DNA from: Pseudonocardia petroleophila
GTDB taxonomy: Bacteria > Actinomycetota > Actinomycetes > Mycobacteriales > Pseudonocardiaceae
Length of the DNA: 64,000 bases
Assembly (NCBI RefSeq): GCF_014235185.1
Contig: NZ_CP060131.1
Span: 3,417,501-3,481,500, forward strand
Direction: 5' to 3'
Every line of letters starts with the position of its first letter. Within the stretch, counting starts at the first letter, position 1. A program made the position numbers and the translations under genes. Shown here piece by piece: positions 27,640 to 36,921 of the stretch. The notes under the pieces were generated by a model. The model was not told the origin of the DNA. It saw only the letters and a list, made by a program, of their open reading frames with translations, and searched no databases.

Positions 27640-27846
27640 TCAGGCGAGCGGCTCGACCTTGGTGGCCTGCGGCCCCTTCTGGCCCTGCTCGATGTCGAAC
27701 GACACGCGCTGGCCCTCGTCGAGGCTCTTGTAGCCGTTGGTCTGGATTGCCGAGTAGTGCACGAACACGTCCGCGCCACCACCGTCAGGAGCGAGGAAGC
27801 CGTAGCCCTTCTCGCTGTTGAACCACTTGACGGTGCCCTCTGCCAT
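27640..27846 (-). CDS. Cold-shock domain protein
   Basis: 68-residue single OB-fold RNA chaperone. RNP1 KGYGFLAP and RNP2 VFVHYSAI are intact, and the opening [14 protein letters not shown] is canonical. ATG 27846 has CGAGGAGAG upstream; a longer in-frame extension is unconserved. Similar to CspA-type proteins of actinobacteria. Confidence 0.95.
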   Translation of the reverse strand: MAEGTVKWFNSEKGYGFLAPDGGGADVFVHYSAIQTNGYKSLDEGQRVSFDIEQGQKGPQATKVEPLA

Positions 27847-28038
27847 TCTTGCTCTCCTCGTACCTTCAGCCGGGGCACTCGCCCCCGGCGTCGCGCCGCC
27901 AGGAGGCTGTGAGTCCGCCACCCGGTCGGGACCCCGTTCGCGATCACGCGAGGTCGGCGTCGGGCGGAGCGTATCGCGAGAATCGCTCCCTGCCGAGACC
28001 CAATGACCAGTGCGTTCGAGCGGATCTCGGCCCGAGGG

Positions 28039-28068
28039 GCGGGGCGGGCGGCGCTGCGCCCGCCCCGC
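28039..28068. terminator. Hairpin downstream of aceE
   Basis: Core stem GGGGCGGGCG (28041-28050) / CGCCCGCCCC (28057-28066), extended by two pairs on the outside, loop GCGCTG. It lies 8 bases beyond the aceE stop on the minus strand. Confidence 0.75.
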
Positions 28069-28076
28069 GTGCTAGG

Positions 28077-30863
28077 TCAGGCCACGCCGCTGTCGCTGGT
28101 CTGCGGCCCGGCGGCCTGGGGGTCGTCGATCCGGTACTTCGCCGCCGCCTCGGCCGCGGTGGCCCCGTCGAAGGAGCCCTCCGCGGCGAGTGACTGCAGC
28201 GCCGCGACCACGATCGACTCCGCGTCGACGTTGAAGTGGCGCCGCACGGCCGGGCGGGTGTCGGACAGGCCGAACCCGTCGGTGCCCAGCGTCGTGAACC
28301 GGGCCGGGACCCACTGGCGGATGAGGTCGGGGACCGCCCGCATCCAGTCCGAGACCGCCACCACGGGCGCGTCGCCGGGCAGGGCCTCGCTGACGAACGC
28401 GGTGCGGCGCTCGCCGTCGCCGTGCAGCAGGTTGTGCTGCTCGGTCTCGACGCCGTCGCGGCGCAGCTCGCCCCACGACGTCACCGAGTACACCTCGGCC
28501 CCGACGCCCCACTGCTCGGCGAGCATGTCGCGCGCCTGCAGCGCCCACGGCACCGCGACCCCGGACGCGAGCAGCCGGACCTGCGGCCCGTCCTCCCGGT
28601 TCGTCGTCGCGATGCGGTGGATGCCGCGCAGCAGACCGTCGACGTCGAGGTCGGCGGGCTCGGCCGGCTGCACGTACGGCTCGTTGTAGACCGTCAGGTA
28701 GTAGATGACGTTCTCGCCGCCCAGGGTGTCCGGGTCGTCGGTGGCGCCCTCGCCGTACATGCGCCGCAGGCCGTCCTTGACGATGTGCGCGACCTCGTAG
28801 GAGAACGCGGGGTCGTAGGCCAGCACGGCCGGGTTCGTCGCCGCGAGCAGCAGCGAGTGCCCGTCGTTGTGCTGCAGGCCCTCGCCGGTGAGCGTGGTGC
28901 GCCCGGCGGTGGCCCCGACCAGGAACCCGCGGGCCATCTGGTCGGCGGCGGCCCAGATCGAGTCGCCGGTGCGCTGGAAGCCGAACATCGAGTAGAAGAC
29001 GTACACCGGGATCATCGGCTGCCCGTGCGTGGCGTACGACGTGCCGACCGCGGTGAACGAGCCCACCGAGCCCGCCTCGTTGATGCCCTCGTGCAGCAGC
29101 TGGCCCTGCTCGGACTCGCGGTAGGCGAGCATGAGCTCCGCGTCGACCGAGGTGTACTGCTGGCCGTTCGGGTTGTAGATCTTCTGCGTCGGGAACATGG
29201 AGTCCATCCCGAACGTGCGCGCCTCGTCGGGGATGATCGGCACGAAGCGGCCGCCGATGTCCTTGTCCTTGATCAGCTCGCGCAGCAGCCGGACGAACGC
29301 CATCGTCGTGGCGACCTCCTGCTTGCCCGACCCCTTCCGGACGAAGTCGTAGACCTTGTCCCCGGGCAGGACGAGCGGCTTCGCGGTGACGCGGCGGCTC
29401 GGCAGCGGTCCGCCGAGGTGGCGGCGACGCTCCCGCATGTACTGCAGCGCCTCGTCGTCCTCGCCGGGGTGGTAGTACGGCGGCAGGTACGGGTCGGCCT
29501 CGAGCTGCTTGTCGGTGATCGGGATCCGCTGGGAGTCGCGGAACTCCTTGAGGTCGGCGAGGCTCAGCTTCTTCATCTGGTGCGTGGCGTTGCGGCCGGC
29601 GAAGTGCGAGCCCAGGCCGTAGCCCTTGATCGTCTTCGCCAGGATGACGGTGGGCTGGCCGTGGTGCTCCAGTGCCGCCGCGTAGGCCGCGTGCACCTTG
29701 CGGTAGTCGTGCCCGCCGCGCTTGAGGTTCCACACCTGGGCGTCGGACATCGGCTCGACCAGCGCCTTCGTCCGCGGGTCGCGGCCGAAGAAGTGGTCGC
29801 GGACGTACGCGCCGTCGTTGGCCTTGTAGGTCTGGAAGTCGCCGTCGGGCGTGGTGTTCATCAGGTTGATCAGCGCGCCGTCGCGGTCGGCGTGCAGCAG
29901 GGCGTCCCACTCCCGGCCCCACACGACCTTGATGACGTTCCAGCCGGCGCCGCGGAAGAACGACTCCAGCTCCTGGATGATCTTGCCGTTGCCGCGGACC
30001 GGGCCGTCGAGGCGCTGCAGGTTGCAGTTGACGACGAACGTGAGGTTGTCGAGACCCTCCGTCGCCGCGATCTGCAGCTGGCCGCGCGACTCGGGCTCGT
30101 CCATCTCGCCGTCGCCGAGGAACGCCCACACGTGCTGGTCGGTGGTGTCGGTGAACCCGCGGTCGCCCAGGTAGCGGTTGTACCGGGCCTGCATGATCGC
30201 GTTCATCGGGCCCAGGCCCATCGAGACCGTGGGGAACTCCCAGAAGTCCGGCATGAGGCGCGGGTGCGGGTAGGACGGGAGGCCGTGGCCGGGCCCGCCG
30301 TGGCTGAGCTCCTGGCGGAAGCCGTCGAGCCGGTCCTCGGTGAGCCGCCCCTCCAGGTACGCGCGCGCGTAGACGCCGGGGGAGGCGTGGCCCTGGATGT
30401 AGACCTGGTCGCCCCCGCCCGGGTGGTCCTTGCCGCGGAAGAAGTGGTTGAAGCCGACCTCGTACAGCGTCGCCGAGGACGCGTAGGACGAGATGTGCCC
30501 CCCGACCCCGATCCCCGGGCGCTGCGCGCGGTGCACCGTCATGGCGGCGTTCCAGCGGATCCAGCGGCGGAACTGGCGCTCCGCCTCCTCGTCGCCGGGG
30601 AACCACGGCTCACGGTCGGTGGGGATGGTGTTGACGTAGTCGGTGCTGGTCAGCGACGGCACGCCGACGTGCCGCTCGCGGGCCCGCTGGAGCATCCGCA
30701 ACATCAGGTAACGCGCGCGCTGCTGCCCGGCCGCGTCGAGCACCGCGTCGAAGGAGTCCAGCCACTCGGCGGTCTCCTCCGGGTCGATGTCGGGCAGGTG
30801 GGCGGCGAGGCCGTCGCGAATGATGTTGACGCGCGGTGCTCCACCGGTGGTCTGGCCGGTCAA
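28077..30863 (-). CDS. aceE: Pyruvate dehydrogenase E1 component, homodimeric type
   Basis: ThDP-dependent decarboxylation of pyruvate, feeding acetyl groups to E2. 928 residues, normal for homodimeric E1. ThDP/Mg motif [16 protein letters not shown] with [12 protein letters not shown], plus the active-site histidine-rich [12 protein letters not shown] and the C-terminal [21 protein letters not shown] codon at 30863 is chosen as start because CAGGGAGATCCC directly precedes it and no ATG or GTG fits; the product then begins (M)[18 protein letters not shown]. Divergent from DUF3052, as in Rv2241/Rv2239c-type neighbourhoods. Confidence 0.94.
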   Translation of the reverse strand: MTGQTTGGAPRVNIIRDGLAAHLPDIDPEETAEWLDSFDAVLDAAGQQRARYLMLRMLQRARERHVGVPSLTSTDYVNTIPTDREPWFPGDEEAERQFRRWIRWNAAMTVHRAQRPGIGVGGHISSYASSATLYEVGFNHFFRGKDHPGGGDQVYIQGHASPGVYARAYLEGRLTEDRLDGFRQELSHGGPGHGLPSYPHPRLMPDFWEFPTVSMGLGPMNAIMQARYNRYLGDRGFTDTTDQHVWAFLGDGEMDEPESRGQLQIAATEGLDNLTFVVNCNLQRLDGPVRGNGKIIQELESFFRGAGWNVIKVVWGREWDALLHADRDGALINLMNTTPDGDFQTYKANDGAYVRDHFFGRDPRTKALVEPMSDAQVWNLKRGGHDYRKVHAAYAAALEHHGQPTVILAKTIKGYGLGSHFAGRNATHQMKKLSLADLKEFRDSQRIPITDKQLEADPYLPPYYHPGEDDEALQYMRERRRHLGGPLPSRRVTAKPLVLPGDKVYDFVRKGSGKQEVATTMAFVRLLRELIKDKDIGGRFVPIIPDEARTFGMDSMFPTQKIYNPNGQQYTSVDAELMLAYRESEQGQLLHEGINEAGSVGSFTAVGTSYATHGQPMIPVYVFYSMFGFQRTGDSIWAAADQMARGFLVGATAGRTTLTGEGLQHNDGHSLLLAATNPAVLAYDPAFSYEVAHIVKDGLRRMYGEGATDDPDTLGGENVIYYLTVYNEPYVQPAEPADLDVDGLLRGIHRIATTNREDGPQVRLLASGVAVPWALQARDMLAEQWGVGAEVYSVTSWGELRRDGVETEQHNLLHGDGERRTAFVSEALPGDAPVVAVSDWMRAVPDLIRQWVPARFTTLGTDGFGLSDTRPAVRRHFNVDAESIVVAALQSLAAEGSFDGATAAEAAAKYRIDDPQAAGPQTSDSGVA

Positions 30864-31044
30864 GGGATCTCCCTGCGTGGCTCTGCTGGATGGGTCTCGG
30901 GCTGTGGGGTCTCGGACTCGGTGCATCTCGGGGTCATCCCCTATCGTGCCCTCCGACGTAGGATCTCGTAACGAGTGGTTGCGGGTCGACGAGTCAGGTG
31001 TCCGGATATCGCATCCGGATCCAGAGGAAGAGGGGTACACAGGC

Positions 31045-31479
31045 GTGGTCGCCGCGGAAGATGCCGGACGCCAGTCCGACATCGCGGGAAAGCTCGGCGT
31101 GGAGCCGGGCATGGTCGTCCAGGAGATCGGGTGGGACACCGACGTCGACGAGGCGGTGCGCGACGCCGTCGAGGAGAGAGCCGGTGACGACCTGCTCGAC
31201 GAGGACGCCGTCGACGTCGTCGACCTCGTCCTGATGTGGTGGCGGGAAGGGGACGGGGACCTCGTCGACGCGCTCGTCGACGCCGGCGGGCCGCTCGCGG
31301 AGAGCGGCGTGATCTGGGTGCTCACCCCCCGGACCGGCCGCCCCGGGCACGTCGAGCCGAGCGAGATCGCCGAGGCCGCCCCCACGGCGGGCCTGTCGCA
31401 GACGTCCAACGTCAGCGTGGGCGACACGTGGGCCGGCGCCCGGCTGGTCGCGCCGAAGGCGGCCAAGTCCCGCCGCTGA
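31045..31479 (+). CDS. DUF3052 family protein
   Basis: 144 residues, acidic. Carries the family landmarks [25 protein letters not shown] (given here as [17 protein letters not shown]) and [18 protein letters not shown], ending [13 protein letters not shown]. Actinobacterial family of unknown function, usually beside aceE and ahpE as here (Rv2239c). GTG 31045 with an upstream AGAGGGG-like site. Confidence 0.9.
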   Translation: MVAAEDAGRQSDIAGKLGVEPGMVVQEIGWDTDVDEAVRDAVEERAGDDLLDEDAVDVVDLVLMWWREGDGDLVDALVDAGGPLAESGVIWVLTPRTGRPGHVEPSEIAEAAPTAGLSQTSNVSVGDTWAGARLVAPKAAKSRR

Positions 31480-31548
31480 GCCCGCCGCCCCCCGCCGCAC
31501 CGTCGTCGCGTCCGCCACGGCGGATCTCAGACCTGGAGAGGCACGCAC

Positions 31549-32007
31549 ATGGCGCCCGAGGTGGGAACCGAAGCACCCGACTTCACCCTGAAGGACCAGA
31601 ACAAGCAGGAGTTCACGCTCTCGTCGTTCCGCGGCGCGAAGAACGTCCTGGTCGTGTTCTACCCGTTCGCGTTCTCCGGCGTCTGCACGGGTGAGCTCAC
31701 CGCGGTCCGGGAGGACCTGGCGTCCTTCCAGAACGACGACGTGCAGATCCTCGCGGTCTCCGTCGACCACTCGTTCGCGCTCAAGGCGTGGGCCGACGCG
31801 GAGGGCTACGAGTTCCCCCTGCTCGCCGACTTCTGGCCGCACGGCGAGGTGGCGCGGGCCTACGGGGTGTTCAACGATTCCGCGGGCTTCGCCCTGCGCG
31901 GTACCTTCCTCGTCGACAAGACCGGTGTGGTGCGGTTCGCCGAGGTCAACGGTCCCGGCGAGGCGCGTGACCAGGACGCGTGGCGCAAGGCCCTCGCGGC
32001 CGTGTAG
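31549..32007 (+). CDS. ahpE: AhpE-type one-cysteine peroxiredoxin
   Basis: Reduces hydroperoxides and peroxynitrite. 152 residues, thioredoxin fold. The peroxidatic cysteine is C46 in PFAFSGVCTGEL, and no second cysteine exists, so resolution must use an external thiol. The usual Thr of PxxxTxxC is Ser here. ATG 31549 preceded by GGAGAGG. Synteny DUF3052-ahpE matches M. tuberculosis. Confidence 0.9.
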   Translation: MAPEVGTEAPDFTLKDQNKQEFTLSSFRGAKNVLVVFYPFAFSGVCTGELTAVREDLASFQNDDVQILAVSVDHSFALKAWADAEGYEFPLLADFWPHGEVARAYGVFNDSAGFALRGTFLVDKTGVVRFAEVNGPGEARDQDAWRKALAAV

Positions 32008-32040
32008 GACCCGCGCCGGGGCCCCGGGTCCCGGTACGGC

Positions 32041-32112
32041 GGGCGCGTAGCTCAGCGGAAGAGCTCTCGGTTTACACCCGAGCGGTCGCAGGTTCGAACC
32101 CTGCCGCGCCCA
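32041..32112 (+). tRNA. tRNA-Val (TAC anticodon)
   Basis: Complete cloverleaf: acceptor GGGCGCG/CGCGCCC, D-arm GCTC/GAGC, anticodon stem CTCGG/CCGAG with loop TTTACAC (anticodon TAC), T-arm GCAGG TTCGAAC CCTGC. The discriminator is A32112, followed by CTGG, so CCA is not encoded. Its 3' part is duplicated at 32917-32959. Confidence 0.95.
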
Positions 32113-32113
32113 C
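32071..32113 (+). repeat. Left 43-bp att-like repeat inside tRNA-Val
   Basis: From TTTACACCCG in the anticodon loop to CGCGCCCAC at the 3' end; identical over 43 bases to 32917-32959. The two copies are in direct orientation 846 bases apart, as expected for attachment sites of a tRNA-targeting element. Confidence 0.8.
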
Positions 32114-32147
32114 TGGTTGACCTGCGGTTTGGGCCTTCGCGAGATGC

Positions 32148-32516
32148 TCAACCGATGGGTAGCGGGCGAACTCGCAGGGAGTCGTCTCCGATGACGATGA
32201 TGGATCCGCTGCGCAGTTCGTCGTCGACCTGGGGCAGGTTGGCCAGGAGCAGTGCCGCGAGCTGGTCGACTCTGCGCCCTGCCACGCGCCGGACCAGGAC
32301 CACGGACGGCCCGGTCGCGTGTGACGCGGCAAGCAGGGTGCCGAAATCGGTGTCGGCGCTGACGAGTACGCGGCTGTCGTCGAGTGCGGCGCGCATGACG
32401 TCCGGGTCACTCGCGGCGTGCAGGCCCAGTGACCGGAGATGGACGACGTCCCAACCGCCCGGTGTGAGGAGGCCGACGAGCCGCGGCGAGAGATTGTTGT
32501 CGAGCAGCAGTCTCAC
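32148..32516 (-). CDS. DUF5615 PIN-like toxin candidate
   Basis: 122 residues. N-terminal RLLLDNNLSPRLVGLL and central VSADTDFGTLLAAS are the acidic motifs of DUF5615 PIN-like proteins, which pair with DUF433 proteins as presumed toxin-antitoxin modules. An aspartate triad (LLLDNN, the DPDV segment, ADTDF) could bind metal for RNase activity; this is inference. The GTG start overlaps the antitoxin stop (GTGA), implying coupled translation. Confidence 0.85.
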   Translation of the reverse strand: MRLLLDNNLSPRLVGLLTPGGWDVVHLRSLGLHAASDPDVMRAALDDSRVLVSADTDFGTLLAASHATGPSVVLVRRVAGRRVDQLAALLLANLPQVDDELRSGSIIVIGDDSLRVRPLPIG

Positions 32517-32743
32517 GCCGGGGTGCGGAGCGGCAGCCGGCGCTCGCGGACTGTCTCCGCGGCGTAGTGGAGGGCTTCGGCGACGTCGGCGGGGGACAGG
32601 TCGGGCAGGTCGGTGCAGATCTCCTCGACGGTCATCCCGTCGGCGATCATGGAGACGACGGTGGCGACCGGGATGCGGAGTCCGCGGATGGTGGGGGCTC
32701 CGCCCATGAGGTCGGGGTCCACGGTGATCCGGTCGAACGGCAT
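32513..32743 (-). CDS. DUF433 antitoxin-like protein
   Basis: 76 residues. ITVDPDLMGGAPTIRGLRIPV is the DUF433 signature, followed by the helix-turn-helix VVSMIADGMTVEEICTDLPD and LSPADVAEALHYAAE. Probably the DNA-binding antitoxin and autorepressor of the pair. ATG start. The gene lies wholly between the two 43-bp tRNA-derived repeats. Confidence 0.87.
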   Translation of the reverse strand: MPFDRITVDPDLMGGAPTIRGLRIPVATVVSMIADGMTVEEICTDLPDLSPADVAEALHYAAETVRERRLPLRTPA

Positions 32744-33277
32744 GGAGCCATGCTACGGCGGGAGGAGCCGTGTGAGGCGGCCTCCGGCCGCGAGGAGTAC
32801 GCGTGACACGGTTCGTGACACGAAACGACGGTGTCCGGTGGGATCCGTGGGTTCTCCGGGGCTGATCGTGTTGCTGTAGGTGCTGGTCGGGGCGGTGGTG
32901 TACGTCGTCGGCTCGCTTTACACCCGAGCGGTCGCAGGTTCGAACCCTGCCGCGCCCACCACTGTGACCAGCACGTTCGCCCATCGAGTTGATCTTTGCG
33001 GTCGGCGGGACCCGAGGTGCCCGGTCATCCCGCCGGGGTCCGCAGGCCGTCGCCCAGGCCGAGGCGGCGCGGGTGCGTCTGGTCGACCAGCTCGACGAAA
33101 CGGCGGGATCCGCGGGCGAACGCGACGGTGGACCCGCTGCTCGACCGCTGGAAGCTCTCGACGTCGGCTGATCCCGGCGCGTGACCGGGCCGGTCGACCC
33201 GGCGCGGACGGCGAGGGGATCTCGTGTCGCCGTCGTTACCCGGGGGTGGCGTGAGGTGGGCACGAACGGGGAATGCG
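32744..33277. other. Gene-poor stretch containing the right tRNA-derived repeat
   Basis: No convincing gene is seen here. The first 170 bases form the right end of the tRNA-bounded element, followed by the 43-bp repeat. After it, a minus-strand open stretch of about 50 codons ending near 33027 (with SFQRSSSGSTVAFARG and FVELVDQTHPRRLG) could be the C-terminal remnant of an older gene, but no start or family was identified. Confidence 0.4.
32917..32959 (+). repeat. Right 43-bp att-like repeat (tRNA-Val 3' half)
   Basis: Exact copy of 32071-32113, covering anticodon loop to 3' end. Unlike the left copy it is followed by an encoded CCA terminus (discriminator A32958, CCA 32959-32961). The 5' half of the tRNA is missing, so this is not a second functional gene. 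Confidence 0.8.
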
Positions 33278-34643
33278 GTGTGGGTGACGATGACGAGCCC
33301 TCCGGGTGCGGACCGGGCGGACGGTCTCCTGGGTGGGCGCTATGCGCTGGGTGAGGTCCTCGGGGTCGGGTCGTCGGCGGTGGTCCGTCGTGCCGAGGAC
33401 GTGCGCACGGGGCGGTTCGTCGCGGTCAAGCTGTTCTCGGTCGGGGGCTCGCCGGTGGAGCACCGCAGGCGTCGCCGCGAGGTCGAGGCCCTGACGCGGT
33501 TGCGGCACCCGGGTCTGGTCCGCCTGCTCGACGGTGATCCCACCGGTGCGTGCCCGTTCGTCGTCACCGAGTTGGTCGAGGGGCCGACGCTCGCGCAGGC
33601 GCTGGTCGAGGGGGCGTGGGGGGCGGAGCGGGTCCGGCGGGTGGGGGGCGGTGGTGGCGGCGGCTCTCGCGGTGGTGCACGTGGGCGGGTTCGTGCATCG
33701 GGACGTCAAGCCGGCGAACATCCTGCTCGATGGCGTGGGTCGGCCCTGGTTGGCCGATTTCGGCGTCGCTTGGGCGGTGGACGGGGCGACGGCGACGACG
33801 GCGGGTGCGGTGGTCGGGACGGCGGCGTACATGTCGCCCGAGCAGGTGGCCGGTCTGGAGGTGGGTCCGGCTACTGATGTCTACGCGTTGGGGCTGGTGT
33901 TGATCGAGGCGTTGACGGGTCGACGGGAGTATCCGGGATCGGCGGTGGAGTCGGCTGTGGCTCGTCTGAGCCGGTCGCCCCGGGTCCCGGGCGGGTTGCC
34001 GGTGGTGCTGGCGTCGGCCATCGGGGCGATGACCCGGACCGATCCGGCGCAGCGCCCCGGAGCGGCCGAGGTGGCGACGCTGCTGTCGGACACGGCGGTC
34101 TCGACGGTCGGGCTGCGGGCGCCTGCTCTCCGGGCCGGGAACTCCCGCTCGCGACGTGGCCTGCTCGCCGCGGCGACCTGCGTACTCGGGCCGCTGCTGA
34201 TCCTCGGCGCGGCCGGGTCGAACGGGGTCACCACGGTACCGACCCCGCCGGCCGCCGGGTCGGCGGCGCCCGCTGAGGCGGCCGTGCCGCCGACCGGGCC
34301 CGCGGCGCCGAGCGGAACCGGGGTGGGCCGGCAGGATGCGGCCGCGCCGATCACCGCCCCGTCGGCCTCGGGAGCCGGGCCGAGTGGGATCGCCGTCGCC
34401 CCGGCCGCTCCCGGCACCGTCGCTCCTGCGGAGCCGTCCCTCGATCCGGTCTCCGTCGACGCCCCGACCGGCCGCTCGGTCGACGACGCCGATGGCCCCC
34501 GTGCCGCGGCCGGAGCGGACGAGGGGGACGACCGGTCCGCCGAGGAGGTGGCCCCACGCGGGAACGGTGGTGGTGTCGGCGGCGGCCGCGGAAGGGACCG
34601 CGAGGTCGGACCGCCCGCACACGCGGGGAACAACGGGAGATGA
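33278..34643 (+). pseudogene. Serine/threonine protein kinase with a frameshift in the catalytic domain
   Basis: Two reading frames together make one membrane Ser/Thr kinase. The first frame has the N-lobe (LLGGRYALGEVLGVGSSAVV, the lysine in FVAVKLFS, FVVTELVEGPTL) and runs out after ERVRRVG. The second frame resumes with VVAAALAVVHVGGFVHRDVKPANILL, DFGVAW, TAAYMSPEQVAG and DVYALGLVLIEALTG. A membrane helix (RRGLLAAATCVLGPLLILGAAG) and a Pro/Ala/Gly-rich outer tail follow. The frames join if one G is removed from the six-G run at 33643-33648. Sequencing error, true mutation or slippage cannot be told apart here. Start is GTG 33278/33284 or ATG 33290. Confidence 0.8.
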
Positions 34644-34924
34644 CCGGTACGTCGACCGCGAGACGGACGGAGCCGCACTCCCCGCGCCGGCACGACGAGC
34701 CGACCGTCACCGGGCCGTGCGGCGGACTCCGCCGCGCGGTCCGGTGACGAGCCCCAGCGCCGTGATACGCCCGTTCCCGCGGCCTGGGCGTCGTCCGAAA
34801 CGGGGAGGGACCGGCCTGCGGACGCGGGCATCTCGGCGGGGGAGCCGCCGTCAGGGATGCAGGGAGGACCTTGGTCCATCCGTCGTCGCGCTCGTCGACG
34901 TGGCCGTACCTTCCGGTGCCTCGC

Positions 34925-35338
34925 TCACGGCGGGGCTCCGGGGGCGTCGTCGGTGTCGTGGTGGAGGTGTCTGGGAATGCCTTGCGGACTGCTGCGGGGG
35001 ATGCGGTCGATCTCGCAGCGGGCTTCGAGGTCGACCTTGGTGAAGGTGCAGTGGTTGCGGGTCCGGCCGCCCGGGAACAGGGGGTGGGTGGCGTACCGCT
35101 GCCGGGCGGCGTCGACGACGTCGCGCAGTGCGATCGTGCCGTCCTCGCCCGCGTACTCGTCGATCATGTGGAGGATGTGGGTGCGCATCAGTGCGTACTG
35201 CTGTTCGTCCATGGTCCAGCCGTCGAGGCCGTCGGGACGGGTCGCGCTGAAGATCTGCACGCGTCCTCGTTCGCGGGCGAGGGCGTCGGCGTGCCAGGCC
35301 CGTTCGGGGACGGGGCCGCTGTGCGGGTCGCGCTCCAC
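34925..35338 (-). CDS. Conserved hypothetical protein (possibly DUF6958)
   Basis: 137 residues with a compact central domain: WTMDEQQYALMRTHILHMID, GTIALRDVVDAARQRYATHP, and a C-terminal NHCTFTKVDLEARCEIDRIP. The segment reads like a real conserved family, possibly DUF6958, but no catalytic motif is visible. The GTG start lies 3 bases after the SRPBCC stop, so the two form an operon. About 280 bases downstream, up to the kinase gene, show nothing. Confidence 0.65.
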   Translation of the reverse strand: MERDPHSGPVPERAWHADALARERGRVQIFSATRPDGLDGWTMDEQQYALMRTHILHMIDEYAGEDGTIALRDVVDAARQRYATHPLFPGGRTRNHCTFTKVDLEARCEIDRIPRSSPQGIPRHLHHDTDDAPGAPP

Positions 35339-35341
35339 CGG

Positions 35342-35779
35342 TCAGCCCGTCTGCGCGGGCTCGTTCTCGACGTGTGCCTCCAGCAGTTCGAGGTCCTCGA
35401 CGCGCAGACGGCGGACGCGGCGTCCGAGCAGGAGCTCGGCGAACTGGCGGGCGCCGGGTGGGAGCGGGTCGGTGGCGCGGAAGTCCAGGTGGACCCGGGT
35501 GCGGGTGTCGTCGAGGGCCTCGAGGCGGAAGTCGATCTCGGGGGCCGTCTCCCGTCCGCGCGGGCCCTTGTTCCGCAGCCGGTACTCGATCCGGTCCGGT
35601 TCGATGCGGGTGAGGCGTTGGCGGCCCTGCTCGACCCCGGCGGAGTCGCGGAACACGATCGCTGAGCCGACCGAGCGTCCGTCACCGTCCACGGCGCAGC
35701 TGTAGCCGGTGGCCTTCGGCCAGGCCGACCAGGTCATCAGCTGGTGCTCGTCGGCGATCGCGGCCCGCACCTGCGCCAC
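35342..35779 (-). CDS. SRPBCC (START-like) protein, 5' end unclear
   Basis: The SRPBCC ligand-binding fold is recognisable: VGAPAQRSVAQVRAAIADEH, WSAWPKATGYS, SAIVFRDSAGVEQGRQRL and a C-terminal long helix with RRLRVEDLELLEAHV. The first beta-strand (around ARCVGAPAQ) lies upstream of the first plausible start, GTG 35779. Further upstream the frame is low-complexity Ser/Pro/Arg and lacks a start with a ribosome binding site. Either an unusual start is used or the 5' end is decayed. Function unknown. Confidence 0.55.
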   Translation of the reverse strand: MAQVRAAIADEHQLMTWSAWPKATGYSCAVDGDGRSVGSAIVFRDSAGVEQGRQRLTRIEPDRIEYRLRNKGPRGRETAPEIDFRLEALDDTRTRVHLDFRATDPLPPGARQFAELLLGRRVRRLRVEDLELLEAHVENEPAQTG

Positions 35780-36054
35780 GGACCGCTGAGCAGGCGCGCC
35801 GACGCACCGTGCCCGGTAACCCGACGCCGGTGACGTCGACGAGGAGCTGCTCGATGGCCGTGCCGTCGTCGGCGGTGGCCCGGTCCCGGCCGGCAGCGAC
35901 GTCACCGGACGGGGACTCCGGCCGTGCCGTCGTCGACGCGGCCGGGCAGCGGTCGGGGCCGCCGACACCTCCCGACGACATCGGGCGGCTCGGCGGGGCG
36001 AACGACGTGCGGGGAATGGCTAGGGTGGTCGGCGGGGTCGGGAGGGGTGTTGCA

Positions 36055-36324
36055 GTGTCCGGTGATCTCGATCGGCTGCGTGAGGCTGCGGCTCGTGGTG
36101 ATCGTGATGCGGAGGACCAGCTGGTCGAGCTGGCAGCGGAACGTGCCGACCTGGACGAGCTGCGCCGACTCGCCGACTCCGGCAGCAGCGACGCGGTCGA
36201 CGTACTGGTCGAGCTGGCGGGGGAGCGGGGGGACGTGGTCGAACTGGGCCGTCTCGCGGATGCAGGGAGCAGCGACGCTCGGGACGTCCTCCTCGAGCTG
36301 GCGGGAGAGGACTCCGCCGAGTAG
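36055..36324 (+). CDS. Short helical-repeat protein with a 28-residue unit
   Basis: 89 residues made of a 28-residue period: D21-to-A47 DQLVELAAERADLDELRRL then ADSGSSDAV, next DVLVELAGERGDVVELGRL then ADAGSSDAR, and a final half unit DVLLELAGE. This resembles HEAT/Sel1-like helical pairs used for protein binding. GTG 36055 is chosen because GGAGG lies nine bases upstream; an upstream ATG at 36016 adds a non-repeating stretch. No partner is evident. Confidence 0.7.
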   Translation: MSGDLDRLREAAARGDRDAEDQLVELAAERADLDELRRLADSGSSDAVDVLVELAGERGDVVELGRLADAGSSDARDVLLELAGEDSAE

Positions 36325-36486
36325 GCGCGGCACGCCGGCCGGGCCGCTCGTCCCGTCCGGTCGAGCTCCCGGGGCGGGTCGTGCACCCGCGCGGCGGAAC
36401 ATCCTTGGTCGTGGGGATCGTCGCTGGCATCATGTGCGGGCCGCGGGTCGGGGAGCGGCGCTCCGTCCCACCTGCCGAGGAGTCCG

Positions 36487-36921
36487 ATGCACCCCGTCCG
36501 CCTTGCTGCCGCCGTCCTCGCCACCGTCCTCGTGGCGTCGGCTGCCGCCTGTGTGAACCGACTGCCTCCGACGGCCGGCTCACCGACCGCGCCGCCGACC
36601 ACCTCGACCGCAGCGTCCGCCGGGCCGGCGACTCCGTCGCCCCCCTCGGCGACGGAGGCCGACGCGTCCGTCACCTACGAGGCGACCGGCAGCGGCACGG
36701 CGATCACCGTCGACTACTCGCCCGACGCCGACGGCGCGTCGGATCGCATCGAGAGCGTGCCGCTGCCCTTCACGAAGGAGGTTCCGGTCGTCGGGAGCCC
36801 GACCCTGTTCGAGATCGTGATCGTCGGCGGCGACAACGTCGGCTGCCGGATCGTCCTCGACGGGCAGGTGGTCGCGCAGGAACCGGCGGGCGGTTCGGCG
36901 CACTGCATCTACCAGCCCTGA
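36487..36921 (+). CDS. Putative lipoprotein with MmpS-like C-terminal domain
   Basis: 144 residues. Signal sequence VRLAAAVLATVLVASAAAC with a possible lipobox Cys at 22, a Thr/Pro/Ser-rich spacer, then a small beta domain (VTYEATGSGTAITVDYS, LPFTKEV, GCRIVLDGQVVAQEPAGGSAHC). This matches the MmpS-type accessory domain that usually partners MmpL transporters. No mmpL is nearby. It shares the CRIVxDGxVxAE...GSAxxC pattern with the next gene. ATG 36487 preceded by GAGGAG. Confidence 0.72.
   Translation: MHPVRLAAAVLATVLVASAAACVNRLPPTAGSPTAPPTTSTAASAGPATPSPPSATEADASVTYEATGSGTAITVDYSPDADGASDRIESVPLPFTKEVPVVGSPTLFEIVIVGGDNVGCRIVLDGQVVAQEPAGGSAHCIYQP

Noticed and set aside
32911..32961. A second tRNA gene
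   Set aside because: Only the anticodon-loop-to-3' portion is present. No D-arm or 5' acceptor strand precedes it, so it is the repeat end of an element, not a gene.
33020..33170. Possible minus-strand gene fragment with FVELVDQTHPRRLG
   Set aside because: Short, no start or ribosome binding site, and no family recognised; kept only as a possible relic.
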